Shown here piece by piece: positions 8,414-17,169 of a DNA stretch of 64,000 nt (the first letter of the stretch is position 1; each line of letters begins with the position of its first letter). Source of the DNA: an uncultured Prevotella sp. (lineage in GTDB: Bacteria; Bacteroidota; Bacteroidia; Bacteroidales; Bacteroidaceae); assembly GCA_905234265.1 (NCBI GenBank), contig CAJOHJ010000010.1, forward strand, positions 1 to 64,000. The letters run 5' to 3'. Made by a program: the position numbers and the translations under genes. The notes beneath the pieces are model-generated. The model saw only the letters and a list, made by a program, of their open reading frames with translations. It was not told where the DNA came from and did no database searches.

Positions 8414-9450
8414 CAGTGGTTGTTCTGTTGCTTGCATTTGCCGTATTGATAGATTTCAAATGAGTTGATGATGTTCTGCCACAGCACGTAGCATCCGGCA
8501 CCCACCGAAGCCACAGGGTTCAGATACATGTAGGCCACCCAGATGCTGAGCGCAGTGTTCTTCTGGAAGAGTCCCTGCCCGGCATTTATTTCCTCGCCAA
8601 GCCAGCGGCCTATAGCCCTGCCGACGGCAAACTGCACGAAGCAGAGCAGGAACGTGGCCGCCGCTATGGACAGCAGCAGCCCTACCCCAGCCTGACTGTG
8701 AACGATGTTCTTCACCGTGATGCCCGTGGTGATGCTCAGCGACACTGCCCAGAAGTAGAAGCTCAGGTTGGGCATGGAGGCTATGCGCTGCTGCAGGCGC
8801 GGCATCCAGTGTTTGACAATCCACCCCAGCAGCAGCGGCAGCAGCAGCACAATGGCAACCTTCTCAAGAATGACGAGGAATGCCGCCACGAAGCCTATGC
8901 CTGCCGACGGCTCCAGGATGGGGAACACTACCGGAATCAGCACTGCGGCCACCAACGAGGAGAGTATGGTGTAAGTAGTCATGGTGTTGATGTTGCCGCC
9001 CAGCTTGCCCACCACCACCGGCGCTGCCGATGCCGACGGCCCGATGATGCACGTCAGCACAGCCTCCCAGAGCAGTTTGTGGGTGTTGGGTGACTGGTGT
9101 TGGGTGATGGATGATGGGTGGTGGGTGGTGGGTGACGCATCGCCCAGCAGCCAGCAGACCGTTGCCACCACCAGCACCATCAGCAGCTGGGCCACAAGAA
9201 TGCCTGCATGCCAGCGGTGAGGCATCAGCTGGTGGTAGTCTACCTTGCAGAAGGTCACGAAAAGCGTCAGGAAGACAAACAGCGGAAAGATGACGTCGAA
9301 CACTGGGCTGAGAGCCGTGCCAAGCCCGTCGAGCTGCGGCACCCAGTAGAACGTCAGGTAGCTGACACTGCCGACAACAATAGCCACGGGCAGCGTCCAC
9401 TCCCTCACGAACCTTATTATCCTCTCACCTCTTGGCAGCAAATTCTCCAC
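8413..9450 (-). CDS. BASS-family (bile acid:sodium symporter-like) transporter
   Basis: A 345-aa protein with about ten membrane helices and the BASS pattern: SPVFDVIFPLFVFLTLFVTF, IGPSASAAPVVVGKLGGN, GIGFVAAFLVILEKV and an AVGRAIG segment. Substrates of such proteins range over organic anions; none can be assigned here. The start is GTG (9450). A 21-residue Ser/Thr/His/Pro/Gln-rich insert (about residues 105-125) between helices is encoded by a degenerate GGGTG/TTGGGTG simple repeat (9076-9138), so the gene carries an in-frame repeat expansion in a loop. It ends in a TGATG overlap with surE. Confidence 0.85.
   Translation of the reverse strand: MENLLPRGERIIRFVREWTLPVAIVVGSVSYLTFYWVPQLDGLGTALSPVFDVIFPLFVFLTLFVTFCKVDYHQLMPHRWHAGILVAQLLMVLVVATVCWLLGDASPTTHHPSSITQHQSPNTHKLLWEAVLTCIIGPSASAAPVVVGKLGGNINTMTTYTILSSLVAAVLIPVVFPILEPSAGIGFVAAFLVILEKVAIVLLLPLLLGWIVKHWMPRLQQRIASMPNLSFYFWAVSLSITTGITVKNIVHSQAGVGLLLSIAAATFLLCFVQFAVGRAIGRWLGEEINAGQGLFQKNTALSIWVAYMYLNPVASVGAGCYVLWQNIINSFEIYQYGKCKQQNNH
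9076..9138 (-). repeat. In-frame (GGGTGNTG) simple repeat inside transporter gene
   Basis: The plus strand reads as degenerate copies of GTGGGTGTTGGGTGA and GATGGGTGGTGGGTG across about 63 bp. On the coding strand it yields a hydrophilic PTTHHPSSITQHQSPNT-type loop that keeps frame. Confidence 0.75.
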
Positions 9451-9476
9451 TTGTCACGCTCCTGTTTTTCACTGCC

Positions 9477-10343
9477 TTAAAGTTCTTCGTCCGAACACTG
9501 GAAAGTCGTTCCGCGGCTCACGTCGCCCGTCTGCAGTCCCAGTTTGAACCACTTCATGCGCTGCTTGGACGTGCCGTGGTTGAACGACTCGGGGACGGCA
9601 TATCCGCGGGCTTTCTTCTGCAGGTAGTCATCGCCAATGACCTGTGCGCAGTTGATGGCTTCCTCAATGTCGCCGTCCTCCAGCGACTGGAAGCGCTTGT
9701 TGTCGTGGTGCGCCCACACGCCGGCATAGAAGTCGGCCAGCAGCTCCAGACGCACCGACAGTTTGTTGGCCTCCGTCTGGCTGAGCTGTGCCATCTGCTG
9801 ATGCACCTTCTGCAGCGTGCCGGTAAGATACTCCACATGGTGGCCCACCTCATGGGCAATCACGTAGGCATAGGCAAAGTCGCCGTCGGCTCCCAGCTGC
9901 TTCTTCATGGTTGTGAAGAACGACAGGTCGATGTACAGCTTCTGGTCGCCCGAGCAGTAGAACGGACCCATCTGTGCCGAACCCTGTCCGCAGGCCGTCT
10001 GCGTGGCGTCAGTGTAAAGCACCATTGTCGGCACCTGGTACGAAGCATTCCACTGCTCCTGGAAAATCTTTGCCCACACGTCCTCAGTGCCGGCAAGTAT
10101 CTGCGTGGAGAACTTTGCCAGCTGCTGTTCCTCCTCGGTGAATTCACGCTGGCCTTCGGCCACCTCAGTAGTCTGCGCCCCCTGTTGGGCAGCCTCGATG
10201 CCGGCCTGCAGCGGATTGCCGCCGGTAAAGTAGGCAATGGCCATGGCAATGATGATGCCGCCAATGCCCAGTCCTGCCTTCTTGCTGGTCATGCCGCGGC
10301 GGTCTTCCACATTCGAGCTTTCGCGTCGTCCGTCTAATCTCAT
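9477..10343 (-). CDS. YpfJ-type neutral zinc metallopeptidase
   Basis: A 288-aa membrane-anchored putative metallopeptidase. The N-terminus MRLDGRRESSNVEDRRG followed by one membrane helix (about residues 25-42, GLGIGGIIIAMAIAYFTGG) is the family signature. The zinc site is HEVGHH at about residues 164-169, with a conserved Cys pair region ACGQGSAQMGPFYC before it. A C-terminal Asp/Glu-rich region closes the protein. The physiological substrate is unknown. It begins 19 bp after hflX and lies 26 bp before the transporter, in one apparent operon. Confidence 0.9.
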   Translation of the reverse strand: MRLDGRRESSNVEDRRGMTSKKAGLGIGGIIIAMAIAYFTGGNPLQAGIEAAQQGAQTTEVAEGQREFTEEEQQLAKFSTQILAGTEDVWAKIFQEQWNASYQVPTMVLYTDATQTACGQGSAQMGPFYCSGDQKLYIDLSFFTTMKKQLGADGDFAYAYVIAHEVGHHVEYLTGTLQKVHQQMAQLSQTEANKLSVRLELLADFYAGVWAHHDNKRFQSLEDGDIEEAINCAQVIGDDYLQKKARGYAVPESFNHGTSKQRMKWFKLGLQTGDVSRGTTFQCSDEEL

Positions 10344-10362
10344 AGTCGTAAGTTTTTTATTG

Positions 10363-11703
10363 TTATACGTTGTTTTCTAACTCTTCCTCCACGGTGTACA
10401 GAAAATCGTTGTATGGATACTTCTGCACGTGCAGCTCGCGTACCTTATTATATAATATAGTGCGCAACTCGTCGATGTTCTCCTTCTTCCTGGCCGAAAT
10501 GAACAGCGGGCCGTCGCTGATTTTCGCCATCCACGTCTTCTTCAGCTCGTCGAGCGAAATGTTCTCGCGCGTAGGCTCCATGAGGTCGTCCTCGTCCTGC
10601 GGCGTCCAGCGGTAGGCGTCGATCTTGTTGAACACCAGCATCGAGGGCTTTTCGGCGCAGCCCAGCTCGGCAAGTGTCTTCTCCACAACCTCTATCTGCT
10701 CCTCGAAGTCGGGGTGGCTGATGTCGACGACATGCACCAGCAGGTCGGCCTCGCGTACCTCGTCGAGCGTAGACTTGAAGGAGTCCACCAGGTCTGTGGG
10801 CAGCTTGCGTATGAAGCCCACGGTGTCGGCCAGCAGGAACGGCAAGTTCTGGATGGTCATCTTGCGCACCGTGGTGTCCAGCGTGGCGAAGAGCTTGTTC
10901 TCGGCGAAGACGTCGCTCTTGGAAAGCAGGTTCATCAGCGTCGACTTGCCCACGTTGGTATATCCCACCAGGGCCACACGGATGAGCCTTCCGCGGTTCT
11001 TGCGTTGCGTGGTCTTCTGGCGGTCAATCTCCTCGAGGCGCTGCTTCAGCAGCGTAATACGGTGCAGGATGATGCGGCGGTCCATCTCCAGCTGCGTCTC
11101 GCCAGGGCCGCGCAGTCCCACGCTTCCCTTTCCGCCGCCGCTGCCGCTGCCGCCGCCCTGTCGCTCCAGGTGTGTCCACAGGCGCTGCAGGCGTGGCAGC
11201 ATGTATCGGTGCTGCGCCAGCTCCACCTGCGTCTTGGCCTCGGCCGTCTGCGCGCGCATGGCGAAGATGTCGAGGATGAGCGATGTGCGGTCAAGGATTT
11301 TCACCTGCAGCTCCTTCTCGATGTTGCGTATCTGCTTCGCCGACAGCTCGTCGTCGAAAATCACCATTCCCACGGGCTGCGGACGGTAGTCCGCCGAAGC
11401 ATCGTCGCCAATCGCTCCGGCGCCTGCAGCGTCCTGTTCCTCCAGCCACTCGTCGTACTCGTCCTGACAGTGCTTTATATACTGCTTTATCTCGTCGAGC
11501 TTTCCCTTGCCCACGTATGTCACCTGACTCGGCCCCTGCACGCGCTGGGTGAAGCGCCTGACGGTCCTGGCTCCGGCGGTGTCGGCAAGGAACTCAAGTT
11601 CGTCAAGATACTCCTTGGTCTTCGCCTCGTCCTGTTGCGGGGTTATCAGTCCCACAAGCACGGCAGTTTCAGCCTGAGCCTCAGAGATTACAAATTCCTT
11701 CAT
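10363..11703 (-). CDS. hflX: Ribosome-associated GTPase HflX
   Basis: GTPase that binds the 50S subunit and rescues or splits stalled ribosomes, cytosolic. It carries the HflX N-terminal domain (AGARTVRRFTQRVQGPS, YVGKGKLDEI), the hallmark GLRGPGETQLEMDRR, then G1 GYTNVGKST, DTVGFIRKLP (G3) and NKID (G4). I choose ATG 11703 (446 aa): the promoter -7 box lies at 11730-11738, upstream of this ATG and downstream of the longer ORF's first Met. It heads the minus-strand cluster hflX, metallopeptidase, BASS transporter, surE, lpxB. Confidence 0.95.
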   Translation of the reverse strand: MKEFVISEAQAETAVLVGLITPQQDEAKTKEYLDELEFLADTAGARTVRRFTQRVQGPSQVTYVGKGKLDEIKQYIKHCQDEYDEWLEEQDAAGAGAIGDDASADYRPQPVGMVIFDDELSAKQIRNIEKELQVKILDRTSLILDIFAMRAQTAEAKTQVELAQHRYMLPRLQRLWTHLERQGGGSGSGGGKGSVGLRGPGETQLEMDRRIILHRITLLKQRLEEIDRQKTTQRKNRGRLIRVALVGYTNVGKSTLMNLLSKSDVFAENKLFATLDTTVRKMTIQNLPFLLADTVGFIRKLPTDLVDSFKSTLDEVREADLLVHVVDISHPDFEEQIEVVEKTLAELGCAEKPSMLVFNKIDAYRWTPQDEDDLMEPTRENISLDELKKTWMAKISDGPLFISARKKENIDELRTILYNKVRELHVQKYPYNDFLYTVEEELENNV

Positions 11704-11728
11704 ATTCTGCCTTGTGATTGCTTTTGCG

Positions 11729-11809
11729 TGCAAAGGTACGATTAAGCGAGCGCAAAACAAAGAATTCCATTCTTTTTTTTGCCGAGCGTGAGTGCCTTCG
11801 CCGAGTTTT
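11729..11809 (-). promoter_or_regulatory. hflX promoter within a duplicated ~80-bp cassette
   Basis: TTTG (11758-11761), 19-nt spacer, TACCTTTGC (11730-11738) is an exact Bacteroidetes promoter. The surrounding ~80 bp, from an AAAACTCGGCGAAGG start to the -7 box, closely matches the region before fucP (30003-30081). The last 30-odd bases are identical, including GTTTTGCGCTCGCTTAATCG. Confidence 0.8.
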
Positions 11810-11820
11810 AACTTCGGGGA

Positions 11821-11869
11821 GAAAACAGAAGAGTGCTGCAATCTGTTGATTTGCAGCACTCTTTGCTTT
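11821..11869 (-). terminator. Intrinsic terminator after tRNA-Leu
   Basis: A perfect 11-bp stem, GAGTGCTGCAA/TTGCAGCACTC (11831-11861), is followed on the minus strand by TTCTGTTTTC. T-rich sequence on the other side may make it bidirectional. Confidence 0.65.
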
Positions 11870-11878
11870 TAAGCCTTG

Positions 11879-11960
11879 TACCCAGACCCGGGCTCGAACC
11901 GGGATGGGTTGCCCCACTGGTGTTTGAGACCAGCGCGTCTACCGATTCCGCCATCTGGGC
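11879..11960 (-). tRNA. tRNA-Leu (anticodon CAA)
   Basis: The minus strand folds as a class II tRNA: acceptor GCCCAGA/TCTGGGT, anticodon stem CTGGT/ACCAG with loop CTCAAAC (anticodon CAA), a variable arm, and T-arm with GGTTCGAGCC. Discriminator base A; CCA is not encoded. It is preceded by a TACCTTTGC box and followed by a terminator. Confidence 0.95.
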
Positions 11961-11969
11961 TAAAGCGGT

Positions 11970-11978
11970 GCAAAGGTA
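11970..11978 (-). promoter_or_regulatory. tRNA-Leu promoter -7 box
   Basis: TACCTTTGC on the minus strand lies about 10 bp before the tRNA 5' end. Confidence 0.6.
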
Positions 11979-12118
11979 AGGAAAAAAAGAAAAACCGACA
12001 AGAGAAAACGATATTTTTTTCAGTGACGCTTGAAAAATCAAATCAAGAACAATAAAGATTACAGTTAGCACTACTGATTTTTCTGAACCCAAACGAGGAA
12101 TAATTACAGAAAAATGAT

Positions 12119-12126
12119 TAACTTTG
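12119..12126 (+). promoter_or_regulatory. Promoter -7 box of the TPR/HTH lipoprotein gene
   Basis: TAACTTTG fits TAnnTTTG. It overlaps the first ATG (12114) of the longer ORF and so favours the downstream ATG at 12147. No clear -33 box. Confidence 0.45.
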
Positions 12127-12146
12127 TAAGTTCTAAAATGGTAAGA

Positions 12147-13748
12147 ATGAAAAAAAATCTGTTTAAGACATTCTCAGCTTTTCTTTTGTTGTTCTCGACA
12201 GCTTGTACACACCATCAAGAAGCTCACCAGATGCTGGAAGATGCAGACCGTCTGGTAGAACATCATGCCGACTCTTCAAGAAAAATTCTGCAATCGCTTA
12301 CTGACCGCTCGTTTGCGCATAATCCAGATAGCAAGGCTCTGTACACATTGCTGCTTGCTCAGACAGGCTATGTCCTGTATGATTCAGTCCCACCTGACAC
12401 TGCCCAGTCGTCGACAGTACGACATTATGAAGCCGTTGGAAATAACATGTTGCTTTGTCGCGCAATCTATTATCGAGCAATGAATCTTTATGTGGAAGGA
12501 AAACATGACATCTCGTTGGGTCTTCTAAAATGGGGTGAGCAAAAAGTTAACGAGACATCTTCTGTCCTCTATAAAGCTAAATACCACGAAAGTCTTTGCA
12601 TGATTAATGACAAGGCGCAGTGCAAAGAACTAATGTTGAAATATGCCATATTGTTTTTGGAAGACGCCATCGCCTTGGGCGACACTGCTTTTATTGCCCG
12701 TGGATATTCGCATGTAGCAACAGCATATTTCAGCATGGACCAAGTGGGCGAGGCTGAAAAGTTTATCCTTCAGACGCTGCCTTTATTGGACAAGTTGCCA
12801 AAGAAGAGTAAAGCGTATATATTGACAGACATTGGCTGTATTTACCATAGGCAAGGAAAACTGTCTTCTGCTAAGAAATTTTTGGAAAAGTCTTTAGGTG
12901 AATATGCTATGGCAAACACCTATGCCGAGCTGGGTGACATATATGCAGAAGAGGGACGGTGGGCAGATGCTGAAAAGTCATGGCAAATGGCATTGAAAGC
13001 CGACGAGTCGATAATCATCAAGAACGCGCTCTCATCCATAGTAGAACATTATAAAGCGCGCGGTGATATGGCAAGAGCGTTGGATGCAATGGAGACATTG
13101 TTCTGGTTGTCGGATTCCGTGGTGAGACAATCAGAGAAAGAAAAGATTGCAGAAATACAATACAAGTATGACCAAAAAGTAACTGAGAATCATATGCAAA
13201 CGATTGTCAACAGGATGCTTGTCGGCATAATAGCGGCTTTCTTTTTAATATTTATAGGTGTATACATTCATCGTAGGATTGTTCGCAATTACTCTAATAA
13301 GCTTGACAAAAGCCTTAAGATATTATATGATGCCCAGCAGAAATTGTCAATTCTTGAAACCGAACGTCAACAGCAGACAGAACTATATGGCAGAGCCGAT
13401 GAACAATACAATAGGAAAATCAAATCATTGGAGTACAAAGTGGAAGAAACTCGCCGTGAAATCTTCGAACAAGTAGGACGCGGCAAGCAGGTTTATGAAG
13501 AGATTCTTAGAAACCAACCTCTTCTGTACCGTAATGACGAAAGCTGTCTTGTCGAATACTATTCCGTTTTCAACTTTGCCGTATATAGTCAATGGGAGGC
13601 GGAATATAAAGGATTGACATTACGTATGTTGATTTTCCTTATCCTGCAAGATATGAATAAGTCGGACGAGGAGATATGCTTAATAATGAACATTGAAAAG
13701 GTCTCGTTACGATCAATTAAATCAAGATTGCGAAAACTGAAAGCATGA
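12147..13748 (+). CDS. TPR-repeat membrane protein with C-terminal DNA-binding-like domain
   Basis: A 533-aa protein: an N-terminal signal (KKNLFKTFSAFLLLFSTAC, probable lipid-attachment or cleavage Cys), tetratricopeptide-type helices over about residues 30-340 (for example EKFILQTLPLLDKL and YAELGDIYAEEGRWADAEKSW), one membrane helix (about 353-375), a coiled-coil linker, and a C-terminal helical domain containing LTLRMLIFLILQDMNKSDEE and SLRSIKSRLRKLKA. That last part resembles LuxR-type helix-turn-helix ends seen in Bacteroidetes TPR one-component regulators. It may sense an envelope signal and act on DNA, which is inference. It is convergent with the AT-rich operon, 14 bp apart, and shares its base composition. 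Confidence 0.75.
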   Translation: MKKNLFKTFSAFLLLFSTACTHHQEAHQMLEDADRLVEHHADSSRKILQSLTDRSFAHNPDSKALYTLLLAQTGYVLYDSVPPDTAQSSTVRHYEAVGNNMLLCRAIYYRAMNLYVEGKHDISLGLLKWGEQKVNETSSVLYKAKYHESLCMINDKAQCKELMLKYAILFLEDAIALGDTAFIARGYSHVATAYFSMDQVGEAEKFILQTLPLLDKLPKKSKAYILTDIGCIYHRQGKLSSAKKFLEKSLGEYAMANTYAELGDIYAEEGRWADAEKSWQMALKADESIIIKNALSSIVEHYKARGDMARALDAMETLFWLSDSVVRQSEKEKIAEIQYKYDQKVTENHMQTIVNRMLVGIIAAFFLIFIGVYIHRRIVRNYSNKLDKSLKILYDAQQKLSILETERQQQTELYGRADEQYNRKIKSLEYKVEETRREIFEQVGRGKQVYEEILRNQPLLYRNDESCLVEYYSVFNFAVYSQWEAEYKGLTLRMLIFLILQDMNKSDEEICLIMNIEKVSLRSIKSRLRKLKA

Positions 13749-13762
13749 TAGTGTTTTCTTTC

Positions 13763-15446
13763 CTATTTGGAATTAATGTGGTGACTGCGCATATACATTA
13801 TAGCCTCATATCGGTATGCAGAAGCTGTTTTCGATGGTATCTTCAGTGGGGTGTTCAAAATTGATGTGGCATAATGCAAGGCAGAGGTTGTATCTCCGAA
13901 ATGGTCGCTTCTCCGCATCAACAAAACCTTTGGCCATAAATGGTGAGGCTTGATGTACGAGATTGCCTCAAGGCATTCAATGCACTTTTCCTTGTTGCCT
14001 GCTTTTCCGTGACAATCAGACAGGCGCTTGTAGACATAAGGGGAGGAGGTGAATTTTAGTGCCTCAACGAAATATTTCTCTGCCTTTTTATACTGTTTTA
14101 TCCTGAAAAAAGCTTCGCCTACAAGTGTGTAATATCGTTCCGAAGTTTCTATAGATGGAGACAATGCTTTCAATTTTGAGATGTCTTTCCGTTTGGCCTG
14201 TTCAACATTTGTTAGCTGGGACTGTGCTTTTATGACTGTCAATTCACGCTGCAATATATGTATTGTAAGAAAGACCAAAGAAAGTATCATTAAACGATTA
14301 TATTTAAAGGCGGTCATGTGGCAAGAAGAAAGAATATTGCCAAAATAGCACATTTCCATAAACCATATTAGCGGTGCTGAAATGATAAAGTTGGTCATGG
14401 ACATTAGAAATAGAGGAATAATTACAATAGACGTTTTGAAGTCATGAATTTTTACAGCTAAAAAAAATCATGTGAAAGAAAAGCATCAGAAACAGCAAAC
14501 CTCCTACTATGCCGCCTTCTACAGTCTGTTCCAATAAATCATTGTATGCCATGTAAATATGGTCGGCCAACATTTTTTCTTTGTCAGACCCACATGAAGA
14601 AAAATATCTGGCTTGTGCAAGGTTGTAATGCTTTTCGAATAATCCATAACCGTATCCTTGAGGCTTTTCTATAATCATCATAGATGAAATTTTCCATATA
14701 AGTATTCGCCCATCTGAAGAAGATTTTTTGAAATTATACGCCCACAAAATGAATACTAAAACCATAATAGCAGATGTAATAGAAACAAATCTCCACCTTT
14801 GTTTTATCATGTTAGTCCTACGCAATAGCATTACCGCTGCCAAAGACAGGCCTGCATATGCAGTTCTGCATTTCAGGAAAACTATACATGTGATAAAGAG
14901 CAGTGCGACAATAAAGAACAAGAAGCGATGTTCTTTAATGCGTTGCAAAGTGACAGCTGTGCAGCAAGTCAAGAAAATAGCCGCAGTTGAAGGGTTGTTT
15001 CCGCATCCTGTCACGGGAACTAACGAGTCATTTGAAAACAGTAACTGAAATATTACAACGACAGCCTGTAAACATCCAATATAAAGAAAGATATTTTCAA
15101 TATAATGCCACTTCAGCATACTGGTTCTTAGAAGTATCGTCGTAGACAGGCAGAGCAACATGCCAGTCAAGTAGTAGTACATGCGATAGGTCTCAGCTGG
15201 TATAAATGCATGGTGCAACAAAATATATACCATCCATATGATTACGAGCCCAAAAGAAGCAGGAAGCTCTATTGGAGAAGTTCTGATGATGGATTTGCAA
15301 AATGCCATCAAGGCGGAAATTGCTATTAGCAGACCAGGAAACAGAGATTGTGACAACGATGGATACACAAACAAGTGTGTATCCACAGTTGCCAATAATA
15401 ATATACATGCGTACAGAAATGTTGCAAAGTTGCAGTTCTGCTTCAT
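13763..15446 (-). pseudogene. O-antigen-ligase/polymerase-like protein with C-terminal TPR, split by a frameshift
   Basis: Two adjacent frames make one recognisable protein. The first (14442-15446, 334 aa) has about ten membrane spans and a Wzy/WaaL-like layout, with the periplasmic-loop motif RILIWKISSMMIIEKPQGYG. The second (up to 13763) continues the last helices (MTNFIISAPLIWF) and ends in TPR repeats (YYTLVGEAFFRIKQYKKAEKYF). The break is at a run of eight A (14460-14467; T8 on the coding strand). With seven, the frame reads through HMIFLAVKIHDFKTSIVII into the second ORF, giving about 560 aa, a usual Bacteroidetes ligase-TPR length. This is either phase variation, decay or a sequencing error. 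The start ATG overlaps the preceding gene's second stop as ATGA. Confidence 0.8.
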
Positions 15447-16390
15447 TTTTTTCTTAGGAAAACAATCTCGTCGTGGTAGACAGGATAGATGAGAGAGAGT
15501 TTATATCCGTCAAGACATGTGATACGGTTGTTTCCAATGTCTCCATTAGTATATCTTATAAGATAACTGCCTGTGGTGTTTTTCCCGACTTTGGAGAAGT
15601 CAAATTTCGTAGGAATAGTGTCTGAAAGATAATAGTACCTTTTTTCCTTCTCTCTTCAGATTTTTCGCAATAATAATGTGTCACCAGCCTGGCTTAGCAC
15701 GGTCAGTTCGTTAATAGTCGCTCTCAACAGACGCCAGTTGTACGCCTTAGTAGGAAAATGCTCGAAAACAATGAATTTGCCGCGTCCCTGTACGCTTGTT
15801 TGTTCTTTGTTGAATGTGCTGACAGGAAGATCAGAAAGGTAGCAGAGAGCTATGACTGATTTCTTTTCGCCAGTGTTTTTTATCTGCAAGATTTCCTCCA
15901 TCTGCCCATCCCCGAATTTGAAGAAAGTGCCTATTTTGCTTTCTGCAAAAGGTGAAACCAGTTGCCATGTGCCGTCCTGTAGCAGTTCTTGAGTGACGAC
16001 AGCCCCTCCGTCAGCGGCAGCAGGCAGTAAATCATTGCTGACGCCCCATAATAATCTGTTGTGAAAGAATGCGAGTCTGTCAATGTTGTCTGCAGGCATC
16101 ATAAGAACAGCTTTCTCTTCACTGTCCATAGAATTGCCGACGTCTCCGAGTGCAGCGTATACAGAGGCTTGTGTGTGAAAAAGCAGGTATCTGTCGCTGC
16201 TGACAGTGTCAATGCTTAGCAAAGAGTCTGACAACAGCAGGGCTTGCTGGAGTTTTGCGCTGTCGTTATGGAGGAGTCCTTCTTGGACAAGCACAGACAG
16301 ACGGTCTTTGTCTTCTTTATAGCTGTTCTTTGCAGGCTGCTGGCAAGACACAAAAGCCAGAAGCGTGATAAATAGTAGACAGTGTTTCAT
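15443..16390 (-). pseudogene. Predicted lipoprotein interrupted by an in-frame TGA
   Basis: The first ORF (15656-16390, 244 aa) starts MKHCLLFITLLAFVSCQQP, a lipoprotein signal with the lipobox-like VSC, followed by helical TPR-like sequence and a beta-rich C-terminal part ending GDTLLLRKI. After the TGA at 15656-15658 the same frame stays open for 70 more protein-like codons (KRYYYLSDTIPTKFDFSKVG through VYHDEIVFLRKK). These contain no ATG, GTG or TTG and end in a TGA overlapping the next gene's ATG (ATGA). The tail therefore looks like lost C-terminal coding sequence, or the remnant of a tandem copy, since both parts end in a similar FLRKK/LLRKI motif. Function unknown. Confidence 0.7.
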
Positions 16391-16392
16391 AG

Positions 16393-17169
16393 CTATTTGA
16401 TTTTAAAGCCTTTTTTATATAGGACAGGAAAAAAAACTCCCAATAATGAAGGGTAAGTAACCATTGTAAAACCATTCCCAGTATCCACTTTCCAGTTGCC
16501 TGTTATTCGTATCTCTATCGAAGATGTTCCAATGTATCCAATATTGCTAAAGCTGGCACTCCCTGCGAAATTTGTTCCAGACGGAACAATGTAAGCACCT
16601 TGCGATACCAAACTTTTTTCGGCAATAGTTTTCCCATCAATAATAAGTTGGCAACCAAAAGCTCCTATCATATTTCCACAATCTATATGAGTGTTTGTTG
16701 ATAATGCTGTTATTTCTATCATATATATATTCCCTTCAATATTTTTATGGAGGATAATGTGTGTATTAACATCAATCAACACATTTTGGTTGCCTACTTG
16801 AGAGTCTAATGGTATGGAACCAGTTATTCTTTGCTTATCCTCTATTTTGTCAATAGCGACTATTTCGTAGTTATAACTATCTTCATTATAATATGACGAA
16901 TTATCACCGTCATTTGTCCCACCTTCCCCTTCGTTAACTTCATCAGTGCCAATACCAATTATCTCTTCAAAGCTTGGGTCATCGTCAAATATGTTTCCAA
17001 AATCATCGTCATCGTTTCCATTATCATTGTGGCCGATGATAACAACCTCATCCAGTTCTCCTCCCATTATTTGAGCATTTGCACTCTGAATACCAAAGAA
17101 GAATGTACCGCCTGTCAAAATTGGGAGAAATTGATATAAGAAGAGTATTGTAATAATTAGTTTTCTCAT
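16393..17169 (-). CDS. Secreted acidic protein of unknown function
   Basis: A 258-aa protein with a signal peptide (MRKLIITILFLYQFLPIL to about SANAQ), then a GGELDEVVIIGHN motif, a strongly acidic Asn/Asp/Gly-rich stretch (about residues 48-95, with a DDDD run) and a beta-rich C-terminal domain. I do not recognise the family. Its ATG overlaps the stop of the upstream Sel1/T9SS gene (ATGA), so the two are translationally coupled, and the next lipoprotein begins 2 bp after it. The coupling suggests these secreted products act together. Confidence 0.7.
   Translation of the reverse strand: MRKLIITILFLYQFLPILTGGTFFFGIQSANAQIMGGELDEVVIIGHNDNGNDDDDFGNIFDDDPSFEEIIGIGTDEVNEGEGGTNDGDNSSYYNEDSYNYEIVAIDKIEDKQRITGSIPLDSQVGNQNVLIDVNTHIILHKNIEGNIYMIEITALSTNTHIDCGNMIGAFGCQLIIDGKTIAEKSLVSQGAYIVPSGTNFAGSASFSNIGYIGTSSIEIRITGNWKVDTGNGFTMVTYPSLLGVFFPVLYKKGFKIK

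Noticed and set aside
15656..15658. Selenocysteine codon explanation for the in-frame TGA
   Set aside because: No SECIS-like hairpin follows; the next bases are A/G-rich and unstructured, and neighbouring genes carry other kinds of lesions, so decay is simpler.
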